Positions 1 through 6,942 of a stretch of 14,327 nucleotides of DNA are shown piece after piece. The notes beneath the pieces were generated by a model, which searched no databases, had not been told where the DNA came from, and saw only the letters and a program-made list of their open reading frames with translations. Source of the DNA: JBFMFE01 sp040752295 (GTDB lineage: Bacteria > UBP15 > UBA6099 > JBFMBQ01); NCBI GenBank assembly GCA_040752295.1, contig JBFMFE010000031.1:1-14327 (forward strand), in the 5' to 3' direction. A program made the translations under genes and the position numbers. Position 1 is the first letter of the stretch. The number at the start of each line of letters is the position of its first letter.

Positions 1-72
1 TTAAATCACCGCTAAAACCGCTCGGAACATCTCCAGCAGGACCCCGCGCGGCTCAAACCCCCGCAAATCCCC

Positions 73-101
73 TTGAAATCAAACCCGAAATCCGGTAAAA
101 T
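73..101 (+). promoter_or_regulatory. Predicted sigma70-like promoter of the AT-rich orphan gene
   Basis: A TTGAAA -35 box (73-78) is separated by exactly 17 bp from a TAAAAT -10 box (96-101). Each differs from the sigma70 consensus at one position. Transcription would start near 108, about 40 nt before the ATG at 149. Positions 1-72 hold nothing I can support as a gene; a 25-codon open stretch on the minus strand ends at base 1 but has no start and no recognisable sequence. Confidence 0.6.
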
Positions 102-148
102 CCACTCCGTATGAATAATCCGGGGTAAATAATATCGGGCATATATTC

Positions 149-640
149 ATGAAAAAAAAAGATTGGAGAGCCGACTACTTTTTATCAATAAAATATGATT
201 TAAAAAATGTCGGTTATTATCCTACAAAGGTGACTGTGATATGTGATGAAAAAAGCATTCCCTCGCAACAAGAAATATATAATTATTTATGTGAAGGAAT
301 GGTTTATGAATTGTCATATATGAAGAAAAAGGGGTCCTATAAGGAACGGAAGTTGAAAAAAGAACTTGTTTCCGCGTCTTTGTGGATACATGAGTACTTA
401 AAAAGCAATAGAAATCTATTGGAATCATCAAGTGACAAAAATGAAAATAAATGCTTTATATTATTGTCTGGGGTCAATCTTTTTGTCAGGTTCAATATAT
501 ATAATTGTAATGTATTATATGAAGGTCAGAATATCAAAGAATTCAAATGTAACAGGTTAGTGCCAGATCCAAAAATTAATGATAAGATAGATAGAATGAG
601 TAAAGAAGAGCTTCTTAAGTATTTGGAGTTGGACGAATAA
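149..640 (+). CDS. Hypothetical AT-rich orphan protein, 163 aa
   Basis: I do not recognise this protein. It is small, lysine-rich and apparently soluble, with no signal peptide and no clear membrane segment. The middle holds a basic stretch (about residues 59-71, rich in K, E and R) and an acidic/asparagine patch (about 93-101). The C-terminus (about 145-163) is acidic and probably helical. Its base composition is strikingly AT-rich, with many AAA, AAT, TAT and ATA codons, unlike the GC-rich genes in the rest of the window. That suggests recent acquisition. The ATG at 149 opens the frame with only a weak GGG upstream, but a good promoter lies at 73-101. It sits alone, pointing toward a truncated coding fragment and a repeat cluster. 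An immunity or other accessory function is conceivable from the composition and setting, but nothing in the sequence proves it. Confidence 0.65.
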   Translation: MKKKDWRADYFLSIKYDLKNVGYYPTKVTVICDEKSIPSQQEIYNYLCEGMVYELSYMKKKGSYKERKLKKELVSASLWIHEYLKSNRNLLESSSDKNENKCFILLSGVNLFVRFNIYNCNVLYEGQNIKEFKCNRLVPDPKINDKIDRMSKEELLKYLELDE

Positions 641-646
641 TTCCGC

Positions 647-816
647 TCAATAATTGCCGAACAGCATCTCGACCTTAAACGGCTTTTCCTCTATGAGAAC
701 AACATTTACAGAATTTCTCTCTCCATCAACCTGCGCCGTTACTCTATATTTGCCGATAGTCAGCGTCGGGCTGAATTCGTGCAAATCCTCATCGGTGCTT
801 GCGACGATGTTGTAGG
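647..816 (-). pseudogene. 3' remnant of a broken coding sequence, cut by repeats
   Basis: The last ~55 codons before a TGA at 649-647 read as plausible protein: a run around STDEDLHEFSPTLTIGKYRV, then a strand-like segment with VNVVLIEE, ending in KPFKVEMLFGNY. The alternation resembles a beta-sandwich C-terminus such as a carboxypeptidase-regulatory-like domain, but I cannot assign a family. Reading upstream, the frame passes at about 812 directly into the GTAGGAAGAATGGTGTC repeats. Beyond that the frame stays open to 928 only by translating repeat units, which are unlikely to be native protein. I therefore read it as a gene tail truncated by repeat insertion or recombination. It converges on the AT-rich gene, with 6 bp between the stop codons. 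Confidence 0.45.
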
Positions 817-845
817 AAGAATGGTGTCGTAGGAAGAATGGTGTC
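812..845 (+). repeat. Tandem 17-bp repeat, two units of GTAGGAAGAATGGTGTC
   Basis: Two perfect, directly adjacent copies of GTAGGAAGAATGGTGTC lie at 812-828 and 829-845. Each contains the 11-mer AGAATGGTGTC that recurs through the cluster, and each begins with GTAG, the tetranucleotide known at the foot of many REP elements mobilised by Y1 (RAYT) transposases. No transposase gene is present in the window. Confidence 0.85.
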
Positions 846-897
846 GGGCATTCAATATTCAATAAAGGGGAAAGAATGGTGTCGTTCCTTTCCGGGA
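835..897 (+). repeat. 63-bp direct repeat, copy A
   Basis: This 63-bp block is identical, base for base, to 1029-1091. It begins and nearly ends with the 11-mer AGAATGGTGTC (835-845 and 873-883), joined by an AT-rich spacer containing two TTCAAT units. The 3' part can fold as a near-palindrome, with GGGGAAAG facing CTTTCC. The block overlaps the second 17-bp tandem unit by 11 bp. Confidence 0.9.
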
Positions 898-1028
898 TTA
901 CTGTTGCTGTCTGTTCTTTCGTCAACACGACGCACTGCCATGCATACGGCTGTGTTCGTTACGGAGAAAAAGCCGCCGATTTCAACGAGCGACCGGCGGC
1001 TGTTCCTGTGAAATACCGTTGTCGAATG

Positions 1029-1091
1029 AGAATGGTGTCGGGCATTCAATATTCAATAAAGGGGAAAGAATGGTGTCGTTCCTTTCCGGGA
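1029..1091 (+). repeat. 63-bp direct repeat, copy B
   Basis: This copy is identical to 835-897. The 131 bp between the copies (898-1028) carry no recognisable gene but include a 7-bp-arm hairpin, GCCGCCG (972-978) with CGGCGGC (994-1000). Perfect identity over 63 bp suggests recent duplication or ongoing conversion. Immediately after copy B, a sixth AGAATGGTGTC (1099-1109) leads into the sequence AGACAGACT. Confidence 0.9.
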
Positions 1092-1098
1092 AGAATGA

Positions 1099-1116
1099 AG
1101 AATGGTGTCAGACAGA
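1099..1116 (+). repeat. Last unit of the AGAATGGTGTC cluster
   Basis: This is the sixth copy of AGAATGGTGTC; the others lie at 818, 835, 873, 1029 and 1067. Here the motif continues as GTCAGACA, a short core that resembles the GTCAGATA core of the repeats at 8512 and 8564. Confidence 0.7.
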
Positions 1117-1588
1117 CTATGTAAACCCCCTTAAGAAAATATTTTTATCAGCATAACCGAAGCGAGGCAAAACAAAACTCCGGGCGGCGGGAGGAAACGC
1201 TTTTCCGCCGCCGATGCGCTATCATATAGACCGGGGGAGCGGGCCGGTCAGATCGTGGAAACGATCTCGTCCCTTGATTGAGGACTTAAAGCCGGCTGAA
1301 TCGTCGGCCCGGCGTCGGCGCCCTCCCTTTTTCTTCGTTTTCGCGCCTCCCCTGTTCCGTGAGCTGCTGCCCGCCCCGGCGGGCAAGGTAAATGTTCGCG
1401 TCGAATTCGGCGGCGGCATACGGAGATGCCTGTCTGCCGCCTGCCTGTGCGATGCACGCAGACAGGTGACGGCTGCGGCATGGGCAGGCCGCCCTACAAA
1501 AAACCGCATAAAATCTTATATTTTTATTATCGAGAGATGCAGGGCGCGGTCTCCGTACAGCGCCGAAAAGTCAGGATGAATATAAAGG
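1110..1588. other. Non-coding stretch with several hairpins
   Basis: I find no credible gene here. Open frames exist on both strands, but their translations are arginine/alanine-rich products of GC-rich DNA and carry no family signature. The stretch does hold structure. A bulged hairpin spans 1183-1212 (GGCGGC/GCCGCC plus GGAAA/TTTCC). A hairpin at 1229-1249 has arms GACCGG/CCGGTC. Directly abutting it, 1250-1267 has AGATCGT/ACGATCT around a GGAA loop. A longer inverted repeat lies at 1429-1466 and a weak GGCGC/GCGCC hairpin at 1543-1564. No U-tract follows any of these on either strand, so I see no classical terminator for the nuo operon, which ends at 1589. Confidence 0.5.
1429..1466. repeat. 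Inverted repeat, CCTGTCTGC / GCAGACAGG
   Basis: Perfect 9-nt arms lie at 1429-1437 and 1458-1466. Inside them, GTGC-GAT-GCAC (1447-1457) forms a second stem flush with the right arm, leaving a one-sided bulge of about 9 nt. The unit is embedded in GC-rich non-coding DNA downstream of nuoN and looks like a dispersed palindromic element; that last point is inference. Confidence 0.6.
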
Positions 1589-3049
1589 CTAAAACGCCGC
1601 GAGGAGCGCAGCCTGGACTATTTTCAGAAGCGGTCCGGGGAATAAGCCGAGGGCGAGGACTCCGGCGGCGCACACCGTCAGCGCGAGCGCGCCGGTGAAA
1701 CCGCCCCCCGCGCCCGCCGCGCTTTCCGCTTCCGTCTCGGGTTCGCGCATGTACATCGTTACCACGACGCGCAGGTAATAGTAAACCGAGACGACGGCGT
1801 TGAGGACGGCTATTATGACGAGGGGCACGAGGTCCGCGCGGACGCCCGCGGCGAAGACGTAGAGTTTCGCCACGAAACCCGCCGTGGGGGGGATGCCCGC
1901 GAGCGAGAGCATGAACCATGTCATGAGCGCGGCGGTGAACGGCGACCTGTAGCCCATGCCCCGGAAGCCGTCGAGCGTCTCGTTGAGGCGCCCCTTTCCC
2001 GCCATCGCCGCCACTACGCCGAACGCGCCGATGTTCATGAGCGTGTACGACGCGAGGTAGAACAGCAGACTGGGTCCGCCCCATTCAACGCCGGCGAGCA
2101 CGGCGATGAGGAGATAGCCGGCGTGCGCGACGCTCGAATAGGCGAGCATTCTCTTTACGTTGTCCTGCCACAGGGCGGTGAGGTTCGCCACGCACATGGT
2201 AACGACCGCGATCGTCCACACGACGGGCGCCCAGTCCGCGCGCAGCGCGGGGAGCGCCGTCAGGAAGACCCTGAAGAACACGGCGAAGGCGGCGGCTTTC
2301 GCGCCGGTCGCCATGAAGGCGGTCGCGGGGGTGGGCGCGCCCTGGTACACGTCCGGCGCCCAGAAATGGAACGGGGCGACCGACGCCTTGAAGCCCATCC
2401 CCACAATGAGGAGGACGACGCCGACGGTGAGGAGCGGTCCGGCGCCGGCGCCGCGCGCCAGCGCGCCGGCGACGCCCGCGAGGTCGAACGTCCCCGTCGC
2501 GCCGTACACGAGGGCTATGCCGTAGAGGAGGAACCCGGACGCGAATGCGCCGAGGAGCAGATACTTGAGCGCGGCTTCGCCGGAGGCGGCGCGACCGCGG
2601 TTGATTCCGGCGAGCGCGTACAGGGCGATGGAGAGCGTTTCGATGCCGAGGAACACCGTCAGGAGGTTCCCCGCGGACGCCATGACCATCATGCCGAGCG
2701 CGGCGATGAGCAGGAGCACGTAGTACTCGCCCGTGTGAGCGTTCTCGAGGTCGAGGTAGCGCGGCGATAGCATGATCGTCAGCCCGCAGCCGGCGAGGAA
2801 CACCATGCACAGGAATATGGAAAAGTTGTCCACGACGATCAGCCCGCCGAACGCGGCGCCGTTGAGGTCCCACAGTCCGGCGGCGAACCAGCCGGTCACC
2901 GCCGCCGCCGCGAAGGCGAACAGGGCGGTCGCCCCTTTTTCCCGTTTTCCGAAGAGAAAATCCACGAGAAGGATGACTATGGCGAGGACCGCGATTGATA
3001 TCTGCGGGAAGATGAGCGCCAGGTCTTTCGGGCTGACCGGTGAGTCCAT
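1589..3049 (-). CDS. nuoN: NADH-quinone oxidoreductase subunit N
   Basis: This is an antiporter-like proton-pumping subunit of the complex I membrane arm, 486 aa and almost entirely hydrophobic, with about 14 membrane helices. The helix-5 glutamate lies in FLGIETLSIALYAL (near residue 137). The helix-7 lysine and following loop lie in GFKASVAPFHFWAPDVYQGA (from about 219), typical of NuoN. The length matches the family. I chose the ATG at 3049 because GGGGGTGA precedes it at good spacing; an in-frame GTG at 3061 would add four residues and overlap nuoM by 8 bp. It is the last gene of the operon. Several long frames cross it on other strands, but only this one carries family motifs. Confidence 0.97.
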   Translation of the reverse strand: MDSPVSPKDLALIFPQISIAVLAIVILLVDFLFGKREKGATALFAFAAAAVTGWFAAGLWDLNGAAFGGLIVVDNFSIFLCMVFLAGCGLTIMLSPRYLDLENAHTGEYYVLLLIAALGMMVMASAGNLLTVFLGIETLSIALYALAGINRGRAASGEAALKYLLLGAFASGFLLYGIALVYGATGTFDLAGVAGALARGAGAGPLLTVGVVLLIVGMGFKASVAPFHFWAPDVYQGAPTPATAFMATGAKAAAFAVFFRVFLTALPALRADWAPVVWTIAVVTMCVANLTALWQDNVKRMLAYSSVAHAGYLLIAVLAGVEWGGPSLLFYLASYTLMNIGAFGVVAAMAGKGRLNETLDGFRGMGYRSPFTAALMTWFMLSLAGIPPTAGFVAKLYVFAAGVRADLVPLVIIAVLNAVVSVYYYLRVVVTMYMREPETEAESAAGAGGGFTGALALTVCAAGVLALGLFPGPLLKIVQAALLAAF

Positions 3050-3053
3050 GCGG

Positions 3054-4616
3054 CTATTCACCCCCGCTCGGGGCGAGTTCGACGGGCGCCGGCGCTTCCA
3101 TCGCCGGAGGCGGTCCGCCGCGCTTGCGTTCCACCTCGATGATAAGGTGTCGCACGGTGAAATCCATCGTCCTCAGAAACGGCTTCGAGTAAACGCCGAT
3201 CCAGAAGATCAGGACGATTATTGGAATCAGGACGGCGTATTCCCTGACGGAGAGGTCTTTTAGGGCGCGGTTTTCGGGTCTGTCCGCCCTGCCGTACATC
3301 ACACGCTGGAACATCCAGAGCATGTAAACGGCGGCGAGGATGACGCCCGCGGCGGCGGGTATGGTGTAATAGAGGTTCGCACGGAACGAGCCGAGGAGGA
3401 TGAGGAACTCGCCGACGAAGCCGTTGAGGCCGGGCAGACCGATGGATGAGAGTGTGACGATGAGAAAGCAGACGAAGAACGCGGGCATGGGCTTGGCGAG
3501 CCCGCCGAAGTCGGCGATGAGCCTCGTGTGGCGGCGCTCGTAAAGCATCCCGACGATGAGAAAGAGCGCGCCGGTGCTGAGTCCGTGGTTGATCATCTGT
3601 ATGATCCCGCCCTCGATGCCCTGAAGGTTGAAGGCGAAGAGACCGAGCATGACGAAGCCCAGGTGGCTGACGCTCGAGTAGGCGACGAGTTTCTTGACGT
3701 CCGGTTGGACCATCGCCACGAGCGCCCCGTAGATGATGCTCACGACGGCGAGCGTGCAGACGAGCGGGGCGAATGCGTGCGCGGCGGTGGGGAACAGCGG
3801 GATCGCGAAGCGGAGGAAGCCGTAGGTCCCCATCTTGAGGAGCACGCCGGCGAGTATGACGCTGCCCGCCGTCGGCGCCTCCACGTGCGCGTCCGGAAGC
3901 CACGTGTGGAACGGGAAAAGGGGCACTTTTATGGCGAAAGCGACCGCGAATGCCGCAAAAAGCCACATTTCCGTGCGATAGGGGATGGAGAGCCGGTGGA
4001 AGTCGTAAAGGTCGAAGCTCGCCCTGCCGAACTGGTCGAGGTGGATGAAGTACATCACGACGATGCCGACCAGCATGAGCACGCTTCCGGTCATGGTGTA
4101 AAGGAAAAACTTGATCGCGGCGTAGATGCGCCTCTCCCCGCCCCACGCGCCGATGAGAAAGTACATCGGCACGAGCATGGCTTCCCAGAAGAGGTAAAAG
4201 AGGAAAAGGTCGAGGGAGACGAACACGCCGAGCATGCCGGTCTCGAGCAGCAGCATCATGATCATGTATTCCTTGACGCGCTTCGTTATGTAGCGCCAGG
4301 AAGAGAGTATCCCGATCGCCGTCAGGAGCGAGGTGAGGAAGACGAGAAGAAGGCTCACGCCGTCCACGCCCATGTGATAGGAGATTCCGAACTGCCGTAT
4401 CCAGGGGACGGCGACCTCGAACTGCATCAACGGGGTGTCCAGGCGGAAGAAACGGAGCATCGCGAGCGAGAGGGCGAGGTTGCCGAGCGATGTTATGAAG
4501 GCGACGTTGCGAATGAGGTCTTCGCGGCGCCCGTTGATAAAGAGTATGAACGCCACGCCTATGAGCGGGGAGAAGACGAGCACCGTCAGGAAGTGGTTGT
4601 CAACGCGAAGGTCCAT
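3054..4616 (-). CDS. nuoM: NADH-quinone oxidoreductase subunit M
   Basis: This is the second antiporter-like subunit of the proton-pumping arm, 520 aa, polytopic inner-membrane protein. Key signatures are HMGVDGVSLLLVFLTSL (81-97), the helix-5 glutamate E145 in FWEAMLVPMYFLIGAWGGER, the helix-7 lysine K230 in AIKVPLFPFHTWLP, and HTWLPDAHVEAPTAGS (237-252). The C-terminus extends past the last helix as a proline-rich, polar tail of about 30 residues (PPPAMEAPAPVELAPSGGE), which is probably disordered. The ATG at 4616 follows nuoL by 12 bp without a strong ribosome-binding site, consistent with translational coupling. The stop is 4 bp upstream of the chosen nuoN start. Confidence 0.98.
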   Translation of the reverse strand: MDLRVDNHFLTVLVFSPLIGVAFILFINGRREDLIRNVAFITSLGNLALSLAMLRFFRLDTPLMQFEVAVPWIRQFGISYHMGVDGVSLLLVFLTSLLTAIGILSSWRYITKRVKEYMIMMLLLETGMLGVFVSLDLFLFYLFWEAMLVPMYFLIGAWGGERRIYAAIKFFLYTMTGSVLMLVGIVVMYFIHLDQFGRASFDLYDFHRLSIPYRTEMWLFAAFAVAFAIKVPLFPFHTWLPDAHVEAPTAGSVILAGVLLKMGTYGFLRFAIPLFPTAAHAFAPLVCTLAVVSIIYGALVAMVQPDVKKLVAYSSVSHLGFVMLGLFAFNLQGIEGGIIQMINHGLSTGALFLIVGMLYERRHTRLIADFGGLAKPMPAFFVCFLIVTLSSIGLPGLNGFVGEFLILLGSFRANLYYTIPAAAGVILAAVYMLWMFQRVMYGRADRPENRALKDLSVREYAVLIPIIVLIFWIGVYSKPFLRTMDFTVRHLIIEVERKRGGPPPAMEAPAPVELAPSGGE

Positions 4617-4628
4617 AGCCGTGCGGCG

Positions 4629-6629
4629 TCACAGAATCAGGTAAAGCATCACGATGATCCCGAGCACGAAGAACAGCGCGTAGTTCAGAACGACGCCCGT
4701 CTGGAACCGCCGGAGGACAGCGCCCGCGCCCTGGGCGAGGTAGCCCGCGCCGTTCACCACGCCGTCAATTACGCCGGCGTCGAAGACCCTCCAGAGGAGC
4801 CGGGACGACAGCCATTTTCCCGGCTCGACGATGAGAAACGTGTATATTTCGTCCACGTAGTATTTGTTGAAAACGAGCCTGTGCACGGGACCGAGGCGCT
4901 CCCTTATGCGGTCGTGGAGGGCGGGTCTTGCGTTGTAAACCCAGTACGCGGCGAGGATGCCCGCGGCGGCGGCGCAAACGGAGACGAGCATGACGGCGCC
5001 CTCCGCGCCGCTGCCCGCGTGCGCTGCCGGCGCCGACCCGTGTCCCCCGCCCGTTACGGGGGCGAGGAAGTCGAAGAACCACCGCGAGAGGGGGAAGCGA
5101 CCGAGCAGTTCCGGCACGCCGACGCACCCCGCGACGACCGACAGAGCGGCAAGCACGACGAGCGGGACGGTCATGGAGGGGGGCGATTCGTGGGGGTGGA
5201 CGCCCGGCGCCGCCCGGCTCTTTCCGTGGAACGTGAGGAAAATCAGGCGGAACATGTAGAAGGCGGTCATCACGGCGGCGGCGGCGCCCAGGGCGTAGAG
5301 TATCTTACCCGTTTCTGACCCGTTTAAATGCGCCGAGTACGCGCTCCACAGTATCTCGTCCTTGCTGAAGAAACCGCTCAGGGGCGGTATCCCGGCGATG
5401 GTGAGCGCCCCTACCCACATTGTGACCGCCGTGATCTTCATCGTTTTCGCCAGTGCGCCCATCTTTTTCATGTCGAGTTCGCCGCTCATTGCGTGCATAA
5501 CGCTCCCCGCGCACATGAAAAGCAGCGCCTTGAAGAAGGCGTGGGTGGCGAGGTGGAAGATTCCGGCGGCGAAGGCGCCGACGCCGCAGGCGAGGAACAT
5601 GTAGCCGAGCTGGCTCACCGTGGAGTAGGCGAGCACGCGCTTTATGTCGTTCTGTGCAAGCCCTATGGAGGCGGCGAAGATCGCCGTGAGGGCGCCGACG
5701 TACGCCACGACGAGCATGGCGTCGGGCGAGGCGGTGAAGAGCGCGCCGCACCGCGCCACCATGTACACGCCGGCGGTGACCATCGTGGCGGCGTGTATGA
5801 GCGCGCTCACCGGGGTCGGACCCTCCATCGCGTCCGGCAGCCATACGTAGAGTGGTATCTGGGCGGACTTGCCCGTCGCGCCGAGGAACAGTGAGAGGCA
5901 GATGACGGTTATGAGGGGGAGACCGAGAAGAGGGGTGGCGACCGCGAGGGCTTCGTGGACGGGGACCGCGTGGTCTGCGAACCAGGGCGAGACGAGCGAG
6001 TCGTGCCTGACGGCGGCGAAGACCTTCTCGAAGTCCAGCGTGCCGAAGACCCCGAACAGGGCGAGCATTCCGAGAAGGAACCCGAAATCGCCCACGCGGT
6101 TGACGACGAACGCCTTTTTTCCGGCGTCCGCGGCGCTTTTTTTCTCGTACCAGAACCCTATCAGAAGGTACGAGCAAAGCCCCACAAGCTCCCACCCGAC
6201 GAACATGAGAAGGAAACTGCCCGCGCTCACTAAAAGGAGCATCGAGAACATGAACAGGTTGAGGTACGAGAAGTACCGCGTGTAGCCCTCGTCGTGTCCC
6301 ATGTACCCGAGCGAGTACACGTGTATGAGGAACCCGACTCCCGTGACGATCAGGAGCATGACCGCCGAGAGGGGGTCTATGAGGACGGCGAAGTCCACCT
6401 TTATCGTCCCCGATTCGATCCACGTGAAGACCGACCTGACGGCGAGGCGGCGCCCTTCGTCCATGGCGTTGAGTTCGAGGAAGACCATGAGCGAGAGCGC
6501 GAACGAGCAGAGGACGGTGAGGCAGGCGAGAGGTCCGGCGACGAATTTGGGCAGGCGCCTGCCGAAAATTCCGTTTATGACCGTTCCGGCGAGGGGTATG
6601 AGCGGCGTCAGCCACGCGTAATCAATCAT
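4629..6629 (-). CDS. nuoL: NADH-quinone oxidoreductase subunit L
   Basis: This is the distal antiporter-like subunit of complex I, 666 aa. Its C-terminal region (roughly 570-666) fits the long lateral helix and last transmembrane helix typical of NuoL. Signatures include GWELVGLCSYLLIGFW (145-160, glutamate E147), NRVGDFGFLLGM (177-188), lysine K254 in ATGKSAQIPLYVWLPDAMEG, the SALIHAATMVTAGVY helix from 275, and AGIPPLSGFFSKDEI (422-436 region). The odd part is residues 434-443 (HLNGSETGKI). This loop is encoded by two tandem near-copies of the 15-mer repeat found in the nuoF-nuoH gap, inserted without breaking the frame. The ATG at 6629 lies 4 bp after the nuoK stop. Confidence 0.98.
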   Translation of the reverse strand: MIDYAWLTPLIPLAGTVINGIFGRRLPKFVAGPLACLTVLCSFALSLMVFLELNAMDEGRRLAVRSVFTWIESGTIKVDFAVLIDPLSAVMLLIVTGVGFLIHVYSLGYMGHDEGYTRYFSYLNLFMFSMLLLVSAGSFLLMFVGWELVGLCSYLLIGFWYEKKSAADAGKKAFVVNRVGDFGFLLGMLALFGVFGTLDFEKVFAAVRHDSLVSPWFADHAVPVHEALAVATPLLGLPLITVICLSLFLGATGKSAQIPLYVWLPDAMEGPTPVSALIHAATMVTAGVYMVARCGALFTASPDAMLVVAYVGALTAIFAASIGLAQNDIKRVLAYSTVSQLGYMFLACGVGAFAAGIFHLATHAFFKALLFMCAGSVMHAMSGELDMKKMGALAKTMKITAVTMWVGALTIAGIPPLSGFFSKDEILWSAYSAHLNGSETGKILYALGAAAAVMTAFYMFRLIFLTFHGKSRAAPGVHPHESPPSMTVPLVVLAALSVVAGCVGVPELLGRFPLSRWFFDFLAPVTGGGHGSAPAAHAGSGAEGAVMLVSVCAAAAGILAAYWVYNARPALHDRIRERLGPVHRLVFNKYYVDEIYTFLIVEPGKWLSSRLLWRVFDAGVIDGVVNGAGYLAQGAGAVLRRFQTGVVLNYALFFVLGIIVMLYLIL
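5300..5325 (-). repeat. Tandem AAACGGGTCAGATAC-type repeat inside nuoL
   Basis: On the plus strand two near-copies of GTATCTGACCCGTTT overlap by four bases. 5300-5314 reads GTATCTTACCCGTTT and 5311-5325 reads GTTTCTGACCCGTTT, each with one mismatch. Equivalently, an 11-bp unit (CTTACCCGTTT, CTGACCCGTTT) is repeated in tandem at 5304-5325. Exact copies of the 15-mer lie at 8512 and 8564. On the coding strand the block encodes NGSETGK, in a loop between two transmembrane helices of NuoL. Confidence 0.75.
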
Positions 6630-6633
6630 CCGG

Positions 6634-6942
6634 TCACCACTTCATAAGATTTATCTCGTCAACGTTGACGGTCTCGCTGCGGCGGTATATGCCGATGATG
6701 ATGGCAAGCCCGACCGCGACCTCCGCGGCGGCGACGGTCATGACGAAGAACACGAAAATCTGACCGTCGAGGGAGTGGAGGAAGCGTGCGAAGGCGACGA
6801 GCGTCAGGTTGACGGCGTTGAGCATCAGTTCGACGCTCATGAAAATGATGAGTGCGTTGCGGCGCGTGAGGACGCCCATGACGCCGACGAGGAAAAGCAC
6901 GAAGGCGAGGAAGAGGTAAGAGTTGAGTCCGACGGCGTTCAT
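6634..6942 (-). CDS. nuoK: NADH-quinone oxidoreductase subunit K
   Basis: This small membrane subunit has 102 aa and three transmembrane helices, and forms part of the proton channel between NuoH/J and the antiporter subunits. The two conserved membrane glutamates are present: E38 in FMSVELMLNAVNL and E74 in VAAAEVAVGLAI, equivalent to E36 and E72 in E. coli. Length and motif spacing match the family. It overlaps nuoJ by 4 bp through an ATGA junction and is followed 4 bp later by nuoL, so the genes are tightly coupled. Confidence 0.98.
   Translation of the reverse strand: MNAVGLNSYLFLAFVLFLVGVMGVLTRRNALIIFMSVELMLNAVNLTLVAFARFLHSLDGQIFVFFVMTVAAAEVAVGLAIIIGIYRRSETVNVDEINLMKW

Noticed and set aside
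812..1109. CRISPR array
   Set aside because: Repeat spacing is irregular, two units are directly adjacent, and there are only two copies of the long unit with unequal spacing.
1543..1564. Intrinsic terminator of the nuo operon
   Set aside because: Only a 5-bp stem with a 12-nt loop, and the minus-strand sequence after it is A-rich rather than a T-tract.
1214..1579. 121-codon plus frame (and overlapping minus frames) in the hairpin region
   Set aside because: Low-complexity Arg/Ala-rich translation running through hairpins, no ribosome-binding site, and overlapping frames on both strands.
3528..5318. 596-codon open frame on the plus strand, antisense to nuoM and nuoL
   Set aside because: The translation is rich in His, Glu, Arg and Asp with no motif, and it mirrors GC-rich third-codon positions of nuoM/nuoL. 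Antisense frames of this length are expected here.
5305..6615. 436-codon minus-strand frame overlapping nuoL in another frame
   Set aside because: It is an Arg/His/Pro-rich shadow of nuoL without family signatures.
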